Source of the DNA: JAMCTM01 sp023473545
Lineage (GTDB): Bacteria > Patescibacteriota > Microgenomatia > Levybacterales > UBA12049
DNA length: 18,636 bases
Direction: 5' to 3'
Assembly: GCA_023473545.1 (NCBI GenBank)
Contig: JAMCXO010000009.1
Coordinates: 1 to 18,636, forward strand
Shown: one piece after another, positions 14,004 through 18,636 of the stretch
How positions within the stretch are numbered: the first letter of the stretch is position 1
Layout: every line of letters starts with the position of its first letter
Notes under the pieces: generated by a model
Database searches by the model: none
What the model was told of the DNA's origin: nothing
What the model saw: the letters and a program-made list of their open reading frames with translations, nothing else
Program-made: the position numbers and the translations under genes

Positions 14004-15833
14004 ATGCCGGTTATACCATCACCTGATCAAGTTATACCAAAGGTGTTGATTAAAGAGGCCGTGAGTAGTCCGAAAAAGGGTACTCCGGAGGCTGTGGCGG
14101 AGGCAATTGCTCAAAAGGCTGACAGCGGAAAATGGAGGGATGGGCTTACGGAAGCCATAAGATCCCCTATTGATCAGGGAAGAATCTCTCAAAAAATAGA
14201 ACAGATAGGCATCGAGCGCGATCCCGCAACCGGCGCCAAAAAACGCAGTCCCCAAGAAGAAACGCGCTATCGCGAGGCAGAAGGGAGGGCGGCGCTGGCT
14301 AAAAAATTCTTTGAAGAAGGTTATGGAAACATGAATTTTGGAGAGCAGTTAGAGCTTAGGGCGCAGATTGAAGAAGCGGTAAAATTTAGACCTCAGCTGG
14401 CTCAAGAAATGAACGCCATGGGCGATAAGCGTACGAACCCTGGCTTAAAGAAGGCATCTTTTGAGCGGATTCTTAATGATCCTAGGTATATTGCTCAGGC
14501 AAGAGAAATTATCAACGCTCTTTTAGATCCGGAGAAAAAATTAATAGACGAGGCCAAGGTTACCGAGGCGGAAGACAGGGTTTCGGAACAGGAGATCGAA
14601 AGAGACAATAAACAGTTAGAGCTGAATGATGTAAGCAGAAGGCTTGCCGCAGTTGATCGTCAGCTGGCAGAATTTGCCCGGCCACAAGGCGCTTCTCCTG
14701 GTTTAAAAGCCACGGACATAGACCGCATAAAAAATAACCTTTCTACCATACAAGCGGAACTTGTTACCTATCAAACACTAACCGATAATGTTCAGTTTCG
14801 CTTAGCCCAGCTTCAGCAGGAAAGGGAAGCGGTGCTTAGGGGTTATAACGGCAGACCCCTTACCGATATAGACGCTGAAATAAACACAGAAAGAAATAAC
14901 CTTAAAAACGCCCAGCAGAGCTTTGAAAGGCGGCAGGCCGATATCCAAAAACTGCCGGAACTAGAACAGGAGCAGCGAGAGGCTGAACAGCAAAAACTTA
15001 CCCTGGAAAAAGAAAGGCGCGATAGACAGCTTGAATTTAGCAGATTGGATTTTGAGCTTCAAAAAAGAATGCGCAACCTCGCGGACATAAAAGCGATTAG
15101 AGAAAGCGAAGAGCAGGATTTGGTTGACGGATTTGGCAGTCTTTTTGAAGATGCGGCAGATAGATATATCGGAGAGCAAATAGAAGATGCAGTAGGAAAA
15201 TTTGACGAAGAAATAGAAAGACTAAAGAAACAAACAGAGGACGATCAGGAAAAAGCGATGTACGACGCCCTAAGAGAAAGATGGCTTGGAAAAGAGAGAA
15301 CAAGAATGAAAGGATTTCCTGGCTTTAGGCGCAAGGACAAATATAGGCCAATTGACAGAACGCAGGTTGCTGCTGATTTCGATTTACTGATGAAAGGGGG
15401 ACCCGAGGCGGTGGCAAGAGAATTGCTTATGTCAAGAACGAATCCCGATACAAATAACAACTATACCGACGATGAGACGAAGGCAATCCTTGTCAACAAA
15501 GATTACCTGGCAAAAGTGCAGCCCGAGATTGTTAGGCAATTATTAGGCAGAAGAATGCTTACGGGAGGGATAAGCCCAGAGGACATTCATGTTATTGTTA
15601 ACGCGCCATGGGGCGAGGGCATGATTGATGAGGCACTAAAGAAAAATGAAGAATTTAGACAAGCGGTAGAAAAAGTGATGGGCGCAGGTTCAGTTAGCGG
15701 ACCTGGTTACCTGGAAAGACTTGGTCAGGAAATTAGAAGAAAGCCATGGCTTTTAGCCATTCTTTTAGGTTTTGTTATTCTACCCCTAAAGGCTATAAAA
15801 ACATCAGCGGCAAAACTTGATATAGGGATTTAA
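14004..15833 (+). CDS. Large coiled-coil protein with possible C-terminal membrane anchor, unknown function
   Basis: A 609-aa protein without a signal peptide. Residues about 1-170 are mixed helical and charged. Long heptad-like coiled-coil stretches run about 175-225, 240-280 and 285-425 (for example LEQEQREAEQQKLTLEKERR at 320-339). A basic patch follows (KERTRMKGFPGFRRKDKYRP, 430-449), then a compact helical domain (about 450-560). A short hydrophobic segment near the end (about 582-595, WLLAILLGFVILPL) is flanked by RRK and K, so the protein may be tail-anchored with its bulk in the cytoplasm. The hydrophobic stretch is only 14-16 residues, so membrane insertion is not certain. The operon partner is the 129-aa protein. 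No family is recognised; a scaffold or tether for the neighbouring secretion system is speculation from position. Confidence 0.8.
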   Translation: MPVIPSPDQVIPKVLIKEAVSSPKKGTPEAVAEAIAQKADSGKWRDGLTEAIRSPIDQGRISQKIEQIGIERDPATGAKKRSPQEETRYREAEGRAALAKKFFEEGYGNMNFGEQLELRAQIEEAVKFRPQLAQEMNAMGDKRTNPGLKKASFERILNDPRYIAQAREIINALLDPEKKLIDEAKVTEAEDRVSEQEIERDNKQLELNDVSRRLAAVDRQLAEFARPQGASPGLKATDIDRIKNNLSTIQAELVTYQTLTDNVQFRLAQLQQEREAVLRGYNGRPLTDIDAEINTERNNLKNAQQSFERRQADIQKLPELEQEQREAEQQKLTLEKERRDRQLEFSRLDFELQKRMRNLADIKAIRESEEQDLVDGFGSLFEDAADRYIGEQIEDAVGKFDEEIERLKKQTEDDQEKAMYDALRERWLGKERTRMKGFPGFRRKDKYRPIDRTQVAADFDLLMKGGPEAVARELLMSRTNPDTNNNYTDDETKAILVNKDYLAKVQPEIVRQLLGRRMLTGGISPEDIHVIVNAPWGEGMIDEALKKNEEFRQAVEKVMGAGSVSGPGYLERLGQEIRRKPWLLAILLGFVILPLKAIKTSAAKLDIGI

Positions 15834-15938
15834 ATTGTTGGCAGAATATCTACCGGGCTTTTCAAAATCCAGATCCCAAAAAACATGGTCTAAGAAATCT
15901 TGGCGCCTTCGCCATGGACGTATTTTGCCACAAATTAC

Positions 15939-16259
15939 TTACTTGCAGGTGTTAAAGCCGAATTTATCGATGCAGGCAACCCCTGTAATACCGGCTATTA
16001 GATTCAGAATGGCAGAAGAGAGAAGAATAATTACCAATCCGATAATAGCGTAGGTCATGGTTTGCCTTGCTCCCTCAACCTGTTTTGGGTCTCCGCCGGA
16101 TGTTAAAAATTTTATGCCGGAAAGGATTACGAAAACTAAGGCCGCAACCCCGGCAAAAACAAAGGCATAGTTTATTACATTGTAAAAGACAGCCTTAACG
16201 CAGTTTAAAGTAGCGACATTCGCGCCGTTTTGGTCAAATAAACAGTTTCCCCAGTCCAT
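15939..16259 (-). CDS. T4SS pilin-like protein 1 (VirB2/TrbC-like)
   Basis: A 106-aa protein with two membrane helices (about 30-50 and 70-92) joined by a short polar loop containing SGGDPKQVEGAR (54-65). That motif, G-x-K-x-x-x-SGGD then AR, is typical of the small T4SS pilins found in CPR and other monoderm clusters. There is no cleavable signal peptide. A 20-30 residue N-terminus and short C-terminal tail each carry two cysteines (C6, C20, C95, C104), which could form disulfides outside the membrane. It converges on the 609-aa coiled-coil gene (105-bp gap) and is divergent from the glycosyltransferase-like gene. As VirB2-like subunits it would polymerise into the pilus or channel. Confidence 0.85.
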   Translation of the reverse strand: MDWGNCLFDQNGANVATLNCVKAVFYNVINYAFVFAGVAALVFVILSGIKFLTSGGDPKQVEGARQTMTYAIIGLVIILLSSAILNLIAGITGVACIDKFGFNTCK

Positions 16260-16265
16260 ATGCTA

Positions 16266-16294
16266 ATCCTAGCAAAGACAAGAGAAGATGGCAA
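16266..16294 (-). promoter_or_regulatory. promoter of pilin 1 (predicted leaderless)
   Basis: On the minus strand TTGCCA (16294-16289, 5/6), a 17-nt spacer and TAGGAT (16271-16266, 4/6), followed by 6 nt and the pilin ATG. This is the same geometry as the promoter at 13577-13605. It lies within the 60-bp divergent spacer shared with the glycosyltransferase-like gene. Confidence 0.5.
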
Positions 16295-16301
16295 GATTTA
16301 T

Positions 16302-16310
16302 TGGTATAAT
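16302..16310 (+). promoter_or_regulatory. extended -10 promoter of the glycosyltransferase-like gene
   Basis: TGG-TATAAT, a perfect -10 with the TGn extension, lies 9 nt before the ATG at 16320. No good -35 is seen, which is common for extended -10 promoters. It decides the start: a potential ATG at 16260 lies upstream of this promoter and would not be on the transcript. Confidence 0.55.
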
Positions 16311-16319
16311 GTTTTACTA

Positions 16320-17825
16320 ATGAGGTTTAGACGGATAGAAATTTTGCTGTTTTTTATAGCGTTTGTCCTGTTTTTCGCGAAAGCGGCCTTTCTTCTGGAT
16401 CCCGACTTTGGCTGGAGCCTTGAAATGGGCAGGTTAATTAGTTTGCATGGCATTCCCAAAACCGATCCCTTTTCTTATACCATGCCAAGCTATCCCTACG
16501 TTGACCATGAATGGCTGGCAGATCTGGCAATTGCCAAACTTTATCCTGCCTTTGGCATGGTTGGGCTTTCCGTAATCAGTGCTTTGTTTCTTGTTTTAGC
16601 CCTTGTTTTTTCTGTTTCCCGCGCAGGCTTTGCAGGCCGCAAGTTTGGGTTAATCCCTACCCTTCTGGCGGTTTTGATCCTTTTTCCCTTTGCTTTTTTT
16701 CGGGTGCAGGTTGTTACCTGGTTTTTCTTTTCGCTTTTAATTTTTATCATTTTGGATGAAAAACATTTTATGCGCTTCCGTTTTTTTATACCCGGGCTAT
16801 TTTTGCTCTGGGCAAATCTGCACGGGGGATTCGCGGCCGGCATAGCAGCGCTTTTAATTGTTGTCTTGTCCAGGGCATGGAATAAACACAGGTTATCTAT
16901 AGGGGATTTTGCTGTTTTTCTTGCCTCTCTCGCCGCCACCTTGATTAATCCTTATGGTTTAAGATTGTGGTGGGAGGTTTGGATGCTGATGTCTGATAGT
17001 TCCATTCATTGGACAATCAGTGAATGGATGCCTTCCTTATTTTTTTTAAATCCGGCCTTTTGGATATTTGCTGTCTTGTCTCTTATCGCGGTCTTTAGAT
17101 ATATGAAAAAGTTTAAAGCCCCGGAGCTGGCCCTTTATTTTATGTTTTTGGTTTTCTCCCTTTCCAGCTTAAAGCAAATACCCTTATGGATAATTATTGC
17201 TTTGCCAATGACGATAAGCTGTTTCTTCTGGTTCTACCGGGAAGTCTTGGCTATTCAATACGGGGGAACGCGTTTTTTAAAAGCCTATAGGGTTCTTTTT
17301 CTGATTATTGCTGTTTTTGTAATTATTCAAAGAGCGGCCGGGTTCATCGGTTCTGGCATTTTTAAAGCGGGCTTAACCTATCCGAGAGGCGCGGTTTTGT
17401 TTTTGAGAAACCAGCCGAAGCCGCTGCGGATTTTCTCGACATACGGCTGGGGAGGATATCTTATTTGGAAACTGCCCGGGGACAAATTATTTATAGACGG
17501 CCGAATGCCGGACTGGAGAAGAAACGCGCCTGTTAAGAATGAATCAAATAACGCGATGAAGGAATATGAAAAGATTGAAAGCGGCAAAGAATCGTTTGCC
17601 GCAGCTGTTAAAAAGTACCATATAGATACCGTGCTTTTGCCCCGGCAAAATAAACATCAGCCGTTTCGGAAAGGGTTGACCGGTCCATATCAAAATCTTG
17701 AGGCATTTATCGTTAATTTGACAGGTGCCGGCGATAGAACTTTTGATTTGGAAAAAGAGCTGAAGAAAGAGGGCTGGAGGCGGGTTTATAAGGACGGCAA
17801 TTCAGTCGTTTACCGATTGGACTGA
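16320..17825 (+). CDS. GT-C-fold glycosyltransferase-like polytopic membrane protein
   Basis: A 501-aa protein with about ten membrane segments and a C-terminal soluble domain. The first external loop carries DPDFGW (27-32), G-x-x-x-x-x-HGIPKTDPFSYT (about 43-54) and DHEWL (62-66), the pattern of a broad family of GT-C/PMT-like proteins in which loop-1 acids are catalytic. Such enzymes use a polyprenyl-phosphate sugar donor on the outer face of the membrane. The C-terminal part (YGWGGYLIWKLPGDKLFIDGR then W) is a recurring region of this family. The start at 16320 is preferred over 16260 because of the promoter between them. Nested among pilin genes, it may glycosylate pilins or other surface proteins; that is inference. 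The acceptor is unknown. Confidence 0.78.
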   Translation: MRFRRIEILLFFIAFVLFFAKAAFLLDPDFGWSLEMGRLISLHGIPKTDPFSYTMPSYPYVDHEWLADLAIAKLYPAFGMVGLSVISALFLVLALVFSVSRAGFAGRKFGLIPTLLAVLILFPFAFFRVQVVTWFFFSLLIFIILDEKHFMRFRFFIPGLFLLWANLHGGFAAGIAALLIVVLSRAWNKHRLSIGDFAVFLASLAATLINPYGLRLWWEVWMLMSDSSIHWTISEWMPSLFFLNPAFWIFAVLSLIAVFRYMKKFKAPELALYFMFLVFSLSSLKQIPLWIIIALPMTISCFFWFYREVLAIQYGGTRFLKAYRVLFLIIAVFVIIQRAAGFIGSGIFKAGLTYPRGAVLFLRNQPKPLRIFSTYGWGGYLIWKLPGDKLFIDGRMPDWRRNAPVKNESNNAMKEYEKIESGKESFAAAVKKYHIDTVLLPRQNKHQPFRKGLTGPYQNLEAFIVNLTGAGDRTFDLEKELKKEGWRRVYKDGNSVVYRLD

Positions 17826-17840
17826 TGAGTTTAGCAGGTA

Positions 17841-18272
17841 TTATTTTTGACAGGTATGAGTTATAGTGGGAATACAAATATTATTGATACTAAATGATTG
17901 GCCGGTTATCAGTGTCCAGACGATATTAAGTATTAAAAACGCCCCGAGGATTATTACCAAGCCTACTATAGCGGCGACAATATGATTTCTGGCCGCTTCA
18001 ACCCCGGATTTATCGCCGCCTGACATCACCCATTTGATGCCTCCGTAGATAAGAAAGGCGATGGCTATAATTGTGCCCGCGACAATCATAAGGGTTATTA
18101 TAAACTGAATGATTGAATTAAGGGTGGTGTTTGAAGGAATTGCCCCGGGAACATTCTGCAAATTAACCGGCGATATTTGAGGATTCGCTTGGGCATTTGC
18201 CAAAGCGAAGGCGGCCGAAGCAAGATAAGAGACGGCTCCAATTAGCGGCGTTACTTTTTTAAGCACTCCCAT
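17841..18272 (-). CDS. T4SS pilin-like protein 2 with signal peptide
   Basis: A 143-aa precursor. Residues 1-29 form a signal peptide (basic start, hydrophobic core, cleavage near ANAQA). The mature part has two membrane helices (about 52-78 and 97-121) joined by a loop with WVMSGGDKSGVEAARN (81-96), the small-pilin signature. The exposed C-terminus ends ICIPTITHTCQK, with two cysteines that may pair. Mature length (114 aa) is close to pilin 1. The last nine codons overlap one copy of the 28-bp inverted repeat. It has its own TTGACA promoter in the 58-bp spacer after the pilin 3 gene. It converges on the glycosyltransferase-like gene with a 15-bp gap. Confidence 0.88.
   Translation of the reverse strand: MGVLKKVTPLIGAVSYLASAAFALANAQANPQISPVNLQNVPGAIPSNTTLNSIIQFIITLMIVAGTIIAIAFLIYGGIKWVMSGGDKSGVEAARNHIVAAIVGLVIILGAFLILNIVWTLITGQSFSINNICIPTITHTCQK
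17845..17872 (+). repeat. 28-bp inverted repeat, left copy
   Basis: Identical over 28 of 28 bases to the reverse complement of 18609-18636. It starts TTTTGACAGG and ends TATAGTGGGAA on the plus strand. Antisense to it are the last codons of pilin 2 (PTITHTCQK). Beyond the repeat the copies diverge, apart from CAAAT offset by 2 nt. Confidence 0.9.
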
Positions 18273-18277
18273 GCCCT

Positions 18278-18307
18278 ATGATAGTCATCTTTTTCTTAAT
18301 TTGTCAA
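18278..18307 (-). promoter_or_regulatory. promoter of pilin 2 (predicted leaderless)
   Basis: On the minus strand a perfect TTGACA (18307-18302), an 18-nt spacer and TATCAT (18283-18278, 5/6), then 5 nt and the ATG. The best-matching promoter in the right arm; it implies that pilin 2 is transcribed independently of pilin 3. Confidence 0.65.
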
Positions 18308-18330
18308 GCCCTAAATTGCTATAGGATAAT

Positions 18331-18615
18331 TTAAGGCGAGGGGACTGGCGCAGGGACGGTTGCCGGAGTGTGTATAAAAAAATTCGCGTTTCCGCCGAGA
18401 AGCATGATTATGGTTGATATTATGAGAAAAGAGGCGGCAATGACTATCAATCCTACTATAGAATAGATCAGTCTGCTTCTGGCGTTTTGAAGTTTCTGCT
18501 TATCTCCCCCCGACATAACCCACTGCACCCCGGAATAAACAATAAAGAAGATTCCCAATACTATTCCGGCAGTAAAAAGAAGGTAAATGCCCATGTTAAT
18601 CACATTTGTTCCCAC
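18331..18615 (-). CDS. T4SS pilin-like protein 3, probably truncated at its 5' end
   Basis: As read, a 94-aa protein from a GTG start (18615-18613). Other in-frame starts are GTG at 18603 and ATG at 18594. Two membrane helices flank the small-pilin loop WVMSGGDKQKLQNARSR (32-48), and a Pro-rich tail follows. The SGGD serine is at residue 35, whereas it is at 54 in pilin 1 and about 55 in mature pilin 2, so roughly 20 residues and any signal peptide are missing. The first codons (GTG GGA A) already lie in the 28-bp repeat, and in-frame TGA codons follow just upstream. The gene body is convincing; the 5' end is doubtful and may reflect recombination or an assembly join. Confidence 0.7.
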   Translation of the reverse strand: MGTNVINMGIYLLFTAGIVLGIFFIVYSGVQWVMSGGDKQKLQNARSRLIYSIVGLIVIAASFLIISTIIMLLGGNANFFIHTPATVPAPVPSP

Positions 18616-18636
18616 TATAACTCATACCTGTCAAAA
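18609..18636 (-). repeat. 28-bp inverted repeat, right copy at the window edge
   Basis: The reverse complement equals 17845-17872 exactly. It runs to the last base of the window, so the true repeat may be longer. It covers the start region of pilin 3. On the plus strand it would encode the same PTITHTCQK residues as the end of pilin 2, although no extended plus-strand gene leads into it. Confidence 0.9.

Noticed and set aside
15901..15914. Hairpin TGGCG-CCTT-CGCCA between the convergent 609-aa and pilin 1 genes
   Set aside because: The stem is only 5 bp and no T-tract follows on either strand, so it is not called a terminator.
15835..16053. Plus-strand open frame of 72 codons antisense to pilin 1
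   Set aside because: No family resemblance, mostly antisense to a convincing pilin gene, and no promoter or ribosome-binding site.
18590..18636. TTGACA at 18634-18629 (minus strand) as the pilin 3 promoter
   Set aside because: The only -10-like hexamer (TATAGT) is 9 nt away, far too close, and this TTGACA is part of the inverted repeat also present in pilin 2.

Overview
The window looks like the replication-origin region of a small-genome, uncultivated bacterium, most likely a member of the Candidate Phyla Radiation (Patescibacteria). That placement is inferred from gene content: tightly packed genes, almost no Shine-Dalgarno sites, and a monoderm-style type IV secretion (T4SS) cluster with several tiny 'SGGD' pilins. 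No rRNA or other phylogenetic marker was compared. TGA is read as stop (rnpA, dnaN), which argues against the CPR lineages that recode TGA as glycine.

Left arm (1-3524, minus strand). After the 3' end of an unknown gene come an O-antigen ligase/polymerase-like membrane protein and then the classical origin-proximal block in its conserved order: rpmH, rnpA, yidD, yidC, khpB (jag). rpmH (44 codons, 3390-3524) is short and easy to miss.

Origin (3525-6230, plus strand). dnaA and dnaN flank a compact oriC at about 4934-5118. It holds one perfect DnaA box, five degenerate ones and, just before dnaN, a box / GC-rich / CTA-triplet arrangement like the DnaA-trio unwinding element of Bacillus subtilis.

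T4SS operon (13434 down to 6251, minus strand, head-on to the rightward fork). In order of transcription it encodes: a PrgI-family membrane protein fused to a coiled coil and a carboxypeptidase-regulatory-like fold; a 215-aa TraC-N-like protein; a VirB4 ATPase; a 901-aa protein with a long Cys-free cytoplasmic part, one membrane span, and external CHAP-like and lysozyme/SLT-like domains; and a membrane-anchored Ig-like protein. The genes overlap or nearly touch.

Divergent operon (13612-15833, plus strand). A 129-aa protein and a 609-aa coiled-coil protein with a possible C-terminal membrane anchor, neither recognised. Their position suggests a link to the secretion machine.

Right arm (15939-18636). 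Three small VirB2/TrbC-like pilin genes on the minus strand, with a GT-C-fold glycosyltransferase-like gene on the plus strand among them. The last two pilins are bracketed by an exact 28-bp inverted repeat whose outer copy runs to the last base of the window. It marks either an invertible cassette or an assembly artefact.

Reading together: the T4SS operon would supply the motor (VirB4), membrane adaptor (PrgI) and wall-opening enzyme, and the pilin genes the filament subunits. No VirB6, VirB11, VirD4 or relaxase is visible, so surface pilus assembly, attachment or DNA uptake is as plausible as conjugation. A recurring regulatory theme is promoters whose -10 box lies only about 4-9 nt from the start codon, predicting leaderless mRNAs.
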